From Dugong dugon (taxonomy: Eukaryota > Chordata > Mammalia > Sirenia > Dugongidae), in contig CM057462.1 of assembly GCA_030035585.1 (NCBI GenBank), positions 142,254,734-142,318,733 on the forward strand: a stretch of DNA of 64,000 nt. Direction: 5' to 3'. Positions 22,782 to 34,173 of the stretch are shown in pieces. The notes beneath the pieces were generated by a model, which made no database searches, was not told the DNA's origin, and was given only the letters and a program-made list of their open reading frames with translations. The position numbers were made by a program, and so were the translations under genes. Within the stretch, counting starts at the first letter, position 1, and each line of letters starts with the position of its first letter.

Positions 22782-24827
22782 TGCCACTCATCTGTCAGTT
22801 TGCCATACTGTGATGGCTTTCATGTTGCTCTGATGCTGGAAGCTATACTACCAAATACCAGCTGGGTCCACCTGTGGTGGACAGGTTTCAGCAGAGCTTC
22901 CAGACTAAGACAGACGAGGAAGAAAGACCTATTGAGTTACATATAAAAAAATTGACCAGTGAAAACCTTATGAATAGCAGCATAAATTGTCTAATATAGT
23001 ACTGAAAGATGAGCCCCTCAGGTTGGAAGGCACTCAAAATACAACTGGGGAAGAGTTGCCTCCTCAAAATAGAGTTGACCTTAATAATGTGGATGGAGTA
23101 AAGCTTTAAAGACCTACATTTGCTGATGTGGCATCACTCAAAATGAGAAAAAAAAAAACAGCTGCAAACATCCATTAATAAGTGGAATGTAAAAAGTATG
23201 AATCTAGGAAAATTGCAAATCTTCTAAAATGAAATGGAATACATAAAGATTGATATCCTAGACATTAATAAGTTGAAATGGACTGATATTGACCATTTTG
23301 AATCAGATAATCATATGGTCTGCTATCCTGGAAATGACAAATTGAAAATGAACAACTTCACATTCATTGTCAAAGAGAACATTTCAGATCTATCTTGAAA
23401 TACAGCGCTGTCAGTGATAGTATAAAATCCATACACCTACAAGGAAGACCAGCGAATATGGCTATTGTTCAAATTTACACACCAATCACTAAGGCCAAAG
23501 ATGAAGAAACTGAGTATTTTTGGCAACTTCTGCAGTCAGAAATTAATCAAACACGCAATTAAGATGTATTGATAATTACTGGTGATTGGAATGCGAAAGT
23601 TGGAAACAAAGAAGAAGGATAGGTAGTTGGAAAATAGGGCCTCGGTGATAGAAACAACTCCAGAGATCCCATGATAGAATTTTGCAAGACCAATGACTTA
23701 TTCATTACAAATACTTTTTTTCAACAACATAAACTGTGAATTTATAGGTGGACCATGCTAGATGGAATACACAGGAATCAAACTGACTACGTCTTGGGAA
23801 GAGATGATGGAGAAGCTCAATAACATCAGTGAGAACAAGGCCAGGGGCCAGCTATGGAACAGATCATCAATTGTTCATACGCAAATTGAAGTTGAAGCTG
23901 AAGAAAATTAAAACAAGTCCATGAGAGCCAAAGTACTACCTTGAGTACATCCCACCTGAATTTAGAGACCATCTCAAGGACAGATTTGACGCGTTGAACA
24001 AGAATAACTGAAGACTAGTCAAATTGTGGGATGATATCAAGGACATCCTATGTGAAGAAATCAAAAGGTCACTAAAAGGACAGGAAAGAAAGAAAAGACC
24101 AAAATGGATGTCAGAAGAGACTCTGTAACTTGCTCTTGATCGTAGAGTAGTTAAAGCAAAAGGAAGAAATAATGAAGTAAAAGAGCTGAACTGAAGATTT
24201 CAAAGGGCACCTTGAGAAGATGAAGTAAAGTATTATAATAAAAAGTGCAAAGAGCTGGAGTTAGAAAACCAACAGGGAAGAACACACTTGGCATTTCTCA
24301 AGCTGAAAGAACTGAAGAAGAAATTCAAGCCTTGAGCTGCAATATCGAAGGATTCTATGGGCAAAATGTTGAATGACACAGGAAGCATCAAAAGAAGATG
24401 GAAGGAATACACAGAGTTACTCTACCAAAAAGAATTGGTCAACATTCAGTCATTTCAGGAGGTTGCAATATAATCAAGAACCTATGGTACTGAAGGAAGA
24501 AGTCCAAGCTCCACTGAAGTCATTGGTGAAAAAAAGTCTCCAGTAATTGACGGAATACCAATGGAGATATTTCAACAAAGAGATGCAGTGCTGGAGGTGC
24601 TCACTTACTTATGCCAAGAAATTTGGAAGACAGCTACTTGATCAACATACTGGAAGAGATCCATATTCAGGGATGGATCACCTAATCTTCATTGTGGTGA
24701 AAAACAAGTGAAATTGTGCACTGTAGATTAGTAAATAAACACAAATAAACCCGTGTGTACCTTGCTTACTGTAAGCTGGAACCGACTTGAAAACACCTAA
24801 CAACAATAACAACAACAAGACCAACAA
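22782..24827 (+). mobile_element. RTE LINE with 5' end, 3' half altered
   Basis: The 5' UTR begins near CATCTGCCACTCATCTGTCA and continues through the RTE 5' region into the endonuclease coding part: GTCAAAGAGAACATTTCAG (23370), TACACACCAATCACTAAGGC (23476), ACTGGTGATTGGAATGCGAA (23579, the TGDWNAK-type endonuclease motif). RT N-terminal sequence follows up to about 24670 (LKEEVQ-like at 24492). The main RT and C-terminal region is missing. A segment at 24680-24765 that I do not find in the other copies joins the usual 3' end (TGGAACCGACTTGAAAACAC, then CTAACAACAATAACAAC). Coding frame is broken by many stops. Confidence 0.88.
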
Positions 24828-26233
24828 ATTAATTTTCAGTTTAAGAAAGTAAGTTTTGTACCATATTATTTCAATAAAAATAATGATCGGAAAGAGGATG
24901 ATTCATTTTAAATTAGCTGAGAGGATAAATAACACAAATCTTGAGATGGTAGTAACATTAATAATTAGTTTTGTTATCTGATAATATGTGAAAAAGTCTT
25001 AGGATATTTGTATAACTTCTGCAGCAAAGATGCGGAAACATTAGTATCAGCAGACAAAGAAAACTCAGCTTTTCACCAAAGATACTTGGGAGAGGTAACT
25101 TTAAATGTTCCTTAGTAACGGAAGTATGAGATATAGTTCCAAATAACCGAATTGAAAAAAAAAAAGTAAACCAACAGGTTAGACCAGTGGTTTGCAGCTG
25201 GGTGAGGTTTTGCCCATCAGGGGACATTTGGCAGTGACAGGAGACATTTTCAGTTGTCACAAGTCGGGGGAAGTTACCACTAGCATCTAACAGGTAGAGG
25301 GTGTGGATGCCGTTAAACATTTTACAATGCCAAGGGCAGGGCGGCCCATTACAACAAATAATTATCCAGCCTAAAATGTTAATAGTGCCAAAGTTGAGAA
25401 GCTGTATTAGACTTAGGCAGAATCGCAGTTTTGAAATTTTTTAGGTTAGAAAAACAATAATCTTGAAACTCCTCAAAACTTGATGTTTACTACCTTATGA
25501 TCTCCAAGCTGCAAGCAGCAAGTACCCTCTTATCTCTTTCTTCTCTAAATCATCCAGACTAAAAGCAACTTCTCCCTCACCTTCTTTTTTGATGCTTTGC
25601 CTGAAAATATGGTAACTGATAGATCAATTATTTAGTTCTGGAGACTCTGGGAGCCCAGGGTGACTATTTTTCTATCTATGATTGTACTTGACTATTTCAC
25701 TGCTGACATAGATATCTTTTCTACCGAAGGGCTTATTATCTTTTTCCTAAAGAGAATATGCTCTAAAATCACTATTGTGAGCTGATTAAATAAATACTGA
25801 CTCAAATTTTTCAAATAAATTGAGTAAACCAGGTCATGATTATTGTAGAATTATCTACTTTTAACATGTCTTGAGATGAATGAATGTTTTCTGTTCCAAT
25901 AAGTTTAATGGTATGCTGTTACTGGGGAAAAAAATAGCTTTGTTGTTGAGAAGCTTTTTTTCTGTTTTTCAGATTCAGCATTATCAGTGAACTTGCTGAC
26001 TGAATCTGGCATTAAATACATAAGGCGTCTTTACAGGTAGAGTTAACTCCAGTTAATTCCACGAGTTTTATGCTGTTTTAGATGTATATTTGAATTAAAA
26101 ATTAAAAATAAAATGAATTGTGTTTTCATATCACTTACAATTTTATGCGGTATACTCACATGTATTAGGTTCCACTTACTGGACAAAAAAGTGGGATTTG
26201 TGACAGATGACCTAAATTACGTCCATGTTCAAC
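24828..26233. other. Unassigned stretch
   Basis: No gene recognised. The antisense 120-codon frame at 24958-25320 has no known domain. Part of 25180-25410 resembles a diverged old repeat (CAGTGGTTTGCAGCTGGGTG), possibly a DNA transposon such as MER5, but I cannot assign it. Confidence 0.35.
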
Positions 26234-26550
26234 CATTTCACAGTGGTTAAGTGTTCAGTTGCTAACAAAGAGGTCAGCAGTTCAAATCCACCAGCCACTA
26301 CTTGGAAACACTATTTAAAAACAAATAAACTTGTTGCCATCAAATCCATTCCAAATCCTAGTCACTCTATAGGACAGAGTAGAACTGCCCCATAGGGTTT
26401 CCAAGGATAAGCTGGTGGATTCGAAATGACCTTTTGGTTAACAGCAGAATGCTTAACCACTGCGCAACTGGGAAACCCTATGGGCCAGTTCTACTCTGTC
26501 CTAAAGAGTTGCTATAGGTCAGAATCAACTCGATGGCAACGAGTTTATGG
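26234..26550 (+). mobile_element. AfroSINE interrupted by a second AfroSINE
   Basis: The outer + strand SINE runs 26234-26313 (CACAGTGGTTAAGTGTTCAG) and resumes at 26471 (GGAAACCCTATGGGCCAG) up to GCAACGAGTTTATGG. The inner copy is antisense and is listed separately. Confidence 0.88.
26314..26470 (-). mobile_element. AfroSINE inserted in an AfroSINE
   Basis: Antisense copy from the tail TTGTTGCCATCAAATCC to the head CACTGCGCAACTGG, bounded by GGAAACACTA (26304-26313) and GGAAACCCTA (26471-26480), a 10-bp TSD with one difference. Confidence 0.88.
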
Positions 26551-26734
26551 CTATTTATACTATGTAAGAATTTGAATTTCTCTGCTAAAGTTGGAAGAGC
26601 CTCAATTCTTTGGTGAATTCTGTACGTACAAACAAAGAACACACCCAAAAATACATTCACAAATTTGCTCACGACCTTTGTACCATATTGTGACCCATGT
26701 TGCCTTTAGGTATAGAGGCTTAATATTCACATAT

Positions 26735-26890
26735 TCAATAAACATTATTGACCATCTTATATGTGATATGAAAATATAAGAGAACAAAGGTAAGGCAAAA
26801 CCTCATTCTCCTGTAGCTTACATTCTTACATTCGTGATAGAAGAAACATATAATGAACAGGTAAAAATAATACAATTCAATACAAATAAA
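26735..26890 (+). mobile_element. L2/MIR-like old fragment
   Basis: Begins ATTCAATAAACATTATTGAC and has CTGTAGCTTACATTCTTAC, the order seen in antisense L2 3' ends. Strand and family are tentative. Confidence 0.35.
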
Positions 26891-26980
26891 GTAGTTAGTG
26901 CATTTTATGGAGAAAAATAAGTAAGGAATAAAGATTGGGATTACTTCGTGGTGAGAAGTTTTTATTTAAATCTACATAAT

Positions 26981-27196
26981 GAGCCCTGGTGGCACAGTGG
27001 TTAAGTGCTCTGCTGCTAACCCAAAGGTCAGTAGTTTGAACCCATCAGCTGTTTCTGTGAGAAAGATGTGGCAGTCCACTTTCATAAAGATTTTCAGCCT
27101 TGGAAACCTATGGAGCAGTTCTACTTTGTCCTATAGGGTCACTATGAGTCTGAATCAACTTAAGGGCAATGGATTTTTGTTTTGTTCTTTTAATTT
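26981..27196 (+). mobile_element. AfroSINE, full length
   Basis: GAGCCCTGGTGGCACAGTGG head, GAGAAAGATGTGGCAGTCCA middle, CCTATAGGGTCACTATGAGT 3' part and a T-rich tail. Confidence 0.92.
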
Positions 27197-27251
27197 CAAA
27201 TTACTTCCTGTGTATAATGTCAGGTAGTGGGTTAAAGTTCTTTTTTTTTTT

Positions 27252-27545
27252 TTTTTTGTAGTATGGATAGTCAGTTGTTTCCGATTCTGTTTTGTTTTGT
27301 TTTAGCACTTCACTTTGCCCATGGGATTGCTTTGGGGTTTTGGGTCGGGGTTGGAAATCAAACGACCCAATATGTGGTGATCTGTTTCCGGGCTTTAATT
27401 TGTTTCACTGATCTATTTACCTTTCTTTATGCCAGTACCATAAAGACTTGATTACTGCATCATTTTAAGTCATGAAATCAGGTATTGTACATCCTGCAAT
27501 ATTGTTTTTCTTTTTCAAAGTATCTAGGATTCTGCTTTGTTTCTG
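27252..27545 (-). mobile_element. L1 ORF2 fragment
   Basis: Antisense L1: GATCTGTTTCCGGGCTTTAA followed by GTTTCACTGATCTATTTACC and TATGCCAGTACCATAAAGAC are the reverse of the conserved ORF2 stretch that is also present at about 52160-52200. Confidence 0.8.
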
Positions 27546-30500
27546 TGAGAAGTACAAAACTTTTTATCTTAGCAGGCGGTTTACTTGGCTGAAATCACAC
27601 TCCGAACTTTGTGTCTCATATGGCAGACAGTAGCTGACTTAAAAACTGAGAGCCAGCTAGCAATTTGGGCAGAATTTATAAGCAAAACTTGAGGCTCCCT
27701 TTTGTAGCTCTCTACTTTCCAGTATTTTGTTCTCATTTTCCAGCTGCTGTGGTCACCCTAAACTATGTCCTCTGATTTTGGAACCACTAAGACTGTGGGT
27801 TACTAGCCACAATTTAGGCATCTCACTGGCATCAACTAGGGCCTGGTCTCAGGAAAAAGAGAAAAAAAGCCATAATATGGGAAACTTACTAGTGATCCTT
27901 TTTTTCTTCCAAGTGTCAGCTCCACTATAGTTGGAGCTACATACTTTTTGTATGCTCTTATTATTCATTATTTCACTTTGCTTTAATGTTCAAAAGTAAG
28001 TCATCAGAGCATTAAGTATATAACAAAAATGGATATATCACTATTGGTTTGCTTTACTGAAATTTTTTATAAAATTTATAATAAATCCAATATAATTGGT
28101 TGTATTTAATATTACTTGGTTGTATTTAATATTACTTAAATGCAGTCATCTGGAAGACATGAAAGGAAGAAAGTTTGAAATGACATTGACTTAAATTATG
28201 AGGTTAAAGGGATGTTTTTCCCCTACAAAACGGTATTTTTATTTTTGTATGTTAATCTGTAATCATTTTAAATGAAATTCATAGACTCTATTTGAATGGA
28301 ACATATCTGTCATGGAATTTAAAAAAGAGCTTTTTGAAAGTTCTAGTCCTATTCTTACTTTAGCAGTAAATGAATATTTTGAACTAATTTACAGTTTTAC
28401 TTTTTAAATATGCTTTCAGGCTCTAAGTTTTGTGTCATTAATAAAATTAATAATGTAAATGTGTGTATAAATATGTGTTTTATATGTAATTTGGCATACT
28501 TGTAGCTTAACATTTAGGAAAGACGTAAAAACTTAAATTTTAAGTATTTATGATATGTTGTGTTACATTTCTTGTACTGTTTATGTTTATAAATTTTACT
28601 TTTAGGTTAAAAAATCCTGAAATTAAAAATGTCAAAATGGAAGGCATTTATTTTGTTAACTGAGCTTATTGCTCTGGGTTCTGAATGAAAGAAATTGCTC
28701 AGGCTGCTTTAAGAAAAACAAATTTCATGCCAAATGCTATTCCTGAATTAATATCAAGCAAATGAAAGGCTGATTGATGATACTTGATATAGACAATATT
28801 TTATTTGTCATTATTTGTCATGGGCCATATGTTTTCATAAGCTAAAAATGCAAAAAAAAAAAAAAAAAAAGTAAAATTTTCAAAAAGTGTAGTGTTCCAC
28901 TCATTGAAAAAAAGAAATTCTAGAATATTAGTCCTAATAGAAAATTTTAAAAGGGAGGAAAATAAATCCCTATAACAGTACCTTGCATAAAATAGAAGCA
29001 CAATAAATATATGCTGAATAAATTGATGCATGCATGAATAAATAAACGTTCTTGAAATGTATATGCCTCTGACCATAATTTATGACTGACAGAACATGCT
29101 ACTTTCATATAACTTAAAGGCTGAGTGTCTTGTGATAATATGGCAGTATTAAGACACTTCCAACTTTGAAATGTGATATGATATCTACTCTTTCTGCATG
29201 TTTATCATTATCTCACCTCTCACAACCACACCGGGGATTATAAATTTCAACTCAGTTACTCACAAAATTCCTTACTATCTATTTTAAGATGTTCTAACTA
29301 AAAAAGGAAGGGGAAATAAAAAAAACTTTCTCATACTCACTTATTTTTCCCAACTCACACTTTTCCAGCTGATCCACACATACAAAAACAACATCTTTCT
29401 ATAAATCTTTGGATGGCTTGGATAATTCCAAGTCAGTTATGTGCTCACACTATGATAAAATTATAATGTATTTCTCTTTCTGAAGAGACCTTGGAATGTG
29501 GAATTACAGCAAAATAAATCTCACCATCTGGAGGTTTGCAAGGTGTAATATTTTTTACCTTTATTGTCACTGCATTTCTTTACAAATTCATAAGTATGTG
29601 AGAATAAACATAGACTATTCCTTGCCGAGTTTGTCAGTACAATAGACATTTATGACAAGTGTATTGCCAAGAAAACGTTTACAATGAACATGATTTTGAT
29701 AAGTTGTACCTTTAGAATAGAAAGAAAAATTTCTAGGGCATCTAATTTTTATATTACAGACTTAGAAAGAGATTTTTCTCATTTGATGAATCAAGTGTGC
29801 TAGCACTTGCAAAGCCACAAAAACCTACCACTACAGTTGACTATACTGTTGTTGAGATTAGCCCTATAGAAATCCTGGCTTTTCTAGTAACTAAAAAGCT
29901 TCCCTAGTAGATAAAAAGTTGGCTTACCATACAGATGATACCTCATAAAGACAAGTTTATATACAACGTCCTTGGGCAATTGTATTCAGATACTGCAAAC
30001 TTTTGAGCTAATGAGAAAGTTAAATGTAAGGTCTGTGAAGCTTGAAATCAGTCACATTTGAAATGTAAATGTTGAGAATTATTTCAAGGTTCTGTAAATA
30101 CGAGACAAAAGCTTACCACTTGAAATTTTCTAATTGGCTCAAAGTTATTTTCCTAATATCCTTTTTGGTTAAAAACTGAGGGAGACAAAGCTAGGATGGG
30201 TGGTTGTTAAGTCCACTTGAAGAAGAACCATCATTCTGAATTTCAACTAGGGGCTTACTGAAACAATTTAAATCCTATGGAAGACAACATATTTATTCAT
30301 CCTTCCTTTCCCTGAGTGATAACAAGGAGTCAGGGTGATTGTTCAGTTGGTCTGCCCTTCCATTTTTATCCAAATGGGCAATATGAGAAGTTGCTAAAAT
30401 AACTTAGGCATTTACAAACTGAGGCTACAAGAGTGAGGGCATAGTATGGCAAAGGTGTACTCCCATAGTTTGCGAATTTTGCCTTTCTTAGTGCCACTCA

Positions 30501-30756
30501 CATGTGAAGTCTGGAATGAAGCAGAAGAGAATATGTTGGATACTGCACTGTCAATTTCCATGACACTTACTCTGTAATTAATTAATTAATTCAAAAATAA
30601 TTGTTGAGCACTGCCCGATAAGTTTTTGGCATTGTGCAAGATGCTAGTAAAATGAAGAATAGGAAAGGAAACCCATCCTCAAAGAGATCACCATCTCATA
30701 TTTGCAATATGGTGTGATAAGTACTACTTAATAAAGAGAAGGTAAGTAGAGTGACC
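27546..30756. other. Unassigned AT-rich stretch
   Basis: No gene. A short A run at 28852-28870 and a direct 20-bp echo of TTGGTTGTATTTAATATTAC (28098 and 28118) are visible. The segment 30576-30720 (AATAATTGTTGAGCACTGCC) may be an old L2 fragment. The remainder shows nothing I can name. Confidence 0.4.
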
Positions 30757-31186
30757 ACCACCTGTCTGTTAGTTTTGTCATACTGTGGTGGCTTGTGTGT
30801 TCTATGATGCTGGCAGCTATGCCACCTATATTTCAAATACCAGCAGGATCAACCAGGATGGATGTGTTTTAGCAGATCTTCCAGACTAAGACAGATTAGG
30901 AAGAAAAGAATGGCAATCTATTTCAAAAAACTAGCCAATTACAACTGCATGGATCACAACACAGCATTGACCAATTCATTTGCTTTGGATGTGTCATCAG
31001 GAGGGATCAATCACTAGAGAAGGACATCATGTTTGGTAAAGTAGAGGGTCAGTAAGGATGAAGGATTGGCAAAGTAGCTGCAACAATGGGCTAGAACATG
31101 CTGGCAATTGTGAGGATGACCCAGGACCTGTGAATGTTTCATTCTGTTGTGCATAAGGTTGCCATGAGTCGGAGTCGACTTAATAG
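30757..31186 (+). mobile_element. Non-autonomous RTE derivative, internally deleted
   Basis: The first 200 bp match the RTE 5' end (CCACCTGTCTGTTAGTTTTG, then GCTGGCAGCTATGCCACCTA). They join directly, near 30975, to the 3' end (CATCAGGAGGGATCAATCAC, then GGTTGCCATGAGTCGGAGTC). All endonuclease and RT coding sequence is absent. Ends in a (CTAT)n tract at 31190-31206. Confidence 0.82.
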
Positions 31187-31206
31187 CATGCATCTATCTA
31201 TCTATC

Positions 31207-31978
31207 TCAACATAAAGAAAACAAATATTCTCACAAATGGACTAATAAGCAACATCTTGATAAACAGGGAAAATATTGAAGTCATCAAGGATTTCATTTT
31301 ACTTGGATCCACCATCAACAACCATGAGAGCAGCAATCAAGAAATCAAAAACAGGGAAAATATTAATGTCATCAAGGATTTCATTTTACTCGGATCCACC
31401 ATCAACAACCATGAGAGCAGCAGTCAAGAAATCAAATTGCATTGCCTTGGGTAAATCTGCTGCAAAAGACCTCTGTAAATTGTTAAAAAGCAAAGATGTC
31501 ACTTTGAGGACTTAGGTGCCCCTGACTCAAGCCATGGTGTTTTCAATTGTCTCATACACATGCAAAAGCTGGAAAATGGATAAGGAAGACCGAAGAAGAG
31601 TTGATGCCTTTGGAATTATGCTGTTGGTGAAGAATGTTAAATATCCTATGGACTGCCAGAAGAACGAACAAATCTGTCTTGGAAGAAGTACAGCCAGAAT
31701 GCTCCTTAGAAGCGAGGATGACAAGACTTCATCTCACGTATTTTGGACGTGTTATCAGGAGGGACAAGTCCCTGGAGAAGGACATCATGCTTGGAAAAGT
31801 GGAAGGTCAGTGAAAAAGAGGAAGACCCTCAATGAAATGGATTGACACAGTGGCTGCAACAATGGCTTAAGCATAACAATGATCATGAGAATGGCACAGG
31901 ACAGAGCAGTGTTTCGTTCTGTTATACACAGGGTCGGTCTGAGTTGGAACCGACTCGTCAGCATCTAACAAAAACAAT
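31207..31978 (+). mobile_element. RTE LINE C-terminal and 3' end fragment
   Basis: 5'-truncated copy. It encodes the part of the RTE polyprotein after the RT palm (IKDFILLGSTIN, LVKNVKYPMDCQKNEQ) and ends in CAGCATCTAACAAAAACAAT. It contains an 87-bp tandem duplication at 31264-31437 that keeps the reading frame. The coding frame then shifts near 31437 and 31515. Confidence 0.9.
31264..31437 (+). repeat. 87-bp in-frame tandem duplication
   Basis: Units 31264-31350 and 31351-31437 are 82/87 identical. Translated, each gives 29 residues from NREN to QEIK. 87 is a multiple of 3, so the frame passes through. Confidence 0.95.
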
Positions 31979-33689
31979 ATCTATGTATCTGCTATCTGAG
32001 TGAACACTATGAAGAAATTCTGATCAATCCTACTTGAGAGTGGGTTACTGGGAACACAAAAGTTTTCTTAAGGAAGATGAAGTTTAAGCTGAATTTTGAA
32101 GCCCAAAATAACTCTGCAAAATGTAACAGGAAGAGAAGGAAATTTTAGAAGGAGGTAATGTGAACAGGTACCTTCTTGAACAACTATGAAAATGCAAGTT
32201 AAAAAGCTAACATGTTCTTTTGATGCCATGTTTCTGTAGTGAGCATCCACATGCAGCCTAATTTGAAATACATTATCCCCTAAATCTAGGTATGGGGATT
32301 TAGAAACATTTTCACTAACTCTACTTGGAACCTGTTAATAATAAGCAAACAAAAATAAAATCACATAATGTAGAGTAATTTGCTGGTGATTTCTGTGTGA
32401 GTCCTTTGAAAGGAATTTTCTTTATGCACAGGACTTAATAGTCTGATCACGTATTTCAAGAACAGAGAATCACATTTCTAACATATCATTGAAAGCAATT
32501 GGGAGGTAGTTTCAGGCTATAATCTTCTGCGTTATTGTAGGATTTCTTTGAATTAACCTGTCACATTTGAACGAATATGTTTTGTTGCTAGAATTTCACA
32601 GATCAAATGCATGCAGTCGTTTGTATTCTCTTTCTCTCCATTTTACTAATTTAATAAATGACTAGTTTGTTTTCAATCATACCACATATATGTAACTGAG
32701 TTGTTTCCAGTTTTGGGGTAAAAATAATATAGTATCTACAAGCATAATATTAAAGTCTTCAACTTCCAGGATTAACAAGAAAAGTTTGTCATCCTGCTCT
32801 AACCCCCAGACTCTTCACAGATATGTCCAAGTCTCTCTTGGGGAGGGTAATTTACATATTGAAGAATCAGGCCTGATTGTCAGTATTCAGATGTATTCCC
32901 TTGATGGTTGTGGACTATAAAACTAGATGTTTTATCCTACACAACAGATTCTCTGTTGCTCTTCAGTGTATAAAAGATGGAAGGCTAGAATCACTGTTGA
33001 AACCTACAACTTAAAGAGATTCCTCTTGATGTTGCTTAGCTTAAACTATTAATGCCTTCTGAAAATCTAAAAGCCTTCCATGATGTATCTAGGCAGATCT
33101 TCCTGCTTCCATTACTTCCACCATTGATGCAGTTAATCTTTGCTTTTTCTGATGCTGTTCCTGTTGTGCTCTTGGTTTTCCTAAAATTATGGATAGAAAA
33201 TTTACATTTATGAATGAAGAATTAAGGTAATTAATATAGATAAACTAGGAAAATGAGTGAAAGAAATTGATTGAGGACTCTCCGTATATGGGCAGAGCAC
33301 AAAGGAAGACTTCACTTTAGGAGGTGTAGGCTTAGAGCAGGAAAGCATGTCTCAAGGTATGAGTCTGACAGCCAAATAAGGAAAATGTGTTTTTGGATGT
33401 CAACACCCATACTTAAAGCCATAGATTTCCCCAGGGAGATAATTAAATTTCATAAGTATATATTAAAAAAATAAAACATAATCTTTTCCCTTTATTAGCT
33501 TATAATTGAGTTTATTATGTAGAAGTACATAGAATAAAATGTAGTGAAAGCATATAGGTAGAGGGGAGGTGGTGATAAGTGGAGTCTAGTAGCAAGCAAG
33601 TCAGCAAAGACAAAGGCTCTAAATAAGTACTTGAATGTTATGTTTTAGAAGCATTCATTTAAATGTTGTCTTGGAAACATGCTATAGTA
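31979..33689. other. Unassigned AT-rich stretch
   Basis: No gene or family recognised. The 67-codon frame at 33271-33474 has no known domain. Confidence 0.4.
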
Positions 33690-34173
33690 CATGTTGTTTA
33701 TGCCCTCCCAGATCCCCTGCACCAGGCCAGTGCATCTTCCCCTAGCTCTGTGACTATTAGTTCATAATTTCCCCCTCTTCTAGAGAATTTCCCTCTCCTG
33801 AATGGAACTGCCTCTTTGAGAAATTTACCCCACAGCCAGAGCCAAATAATGACTGACTGTCTAATACAAAGAACCACCCCCTCAACCTCCCTGCTTTAAG
33901 GTGTAACCCTCACTTTCCTGAGAGCACTTCTTCAATACATCAATTCTGAAATAATTACCATTAAAGTCCTACTTGGGGGATCTTGGAGCCCTGGTGGTGC
34001 AGTGGTTATGAGGTCGGCTGCTAACCAAAAGGTCAGCAGTTCAAATCCACAAGCCGTGCCTTAGAAACCCTATGGGGCAGTTCTACTCTGTCTTATAGGA
34101 TTGCTGTGAGTCAGAATCGATAGCACTGCAATAGGATTTTTTTTGGTTTTGTAGGGGATCTTGGCCTAAGATG
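33690..34173 (+). mobile_element. ERV-L-type LTR, fossil, with SINE insertion
   Basis: Begins near TGTTGTTTATGCCCTCC and ends GATCTTGGCCTAAGA (34157-34171), the ending of LTR16-like ERV-L LTRs. A TGGTACTAAAAGGG primer-site-like run follows at once. An AfroSINE is inserted near the right end (33987-34153). Old, family assignment tentative. Confidence 0.5.
33987..34153 (+). mobile_element. AfroSINE with perfect TSD
   Basis: AGCCCTGGTGGTGCAGTGGT head, short subtype lacking the GAAAGATGTGG middle, flanked by an 11-bp TSD GGGGATCTTGG (33976-33986 and 34154-34164). A clean insertion into the old LTR. Confidence 0.95.

Noticed and set aside
30576-30600. ATTA repeats as a homeodomain site cluster
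   Set aside because: Only three ATTA units in AT-rich DNA, which is expected by chance.
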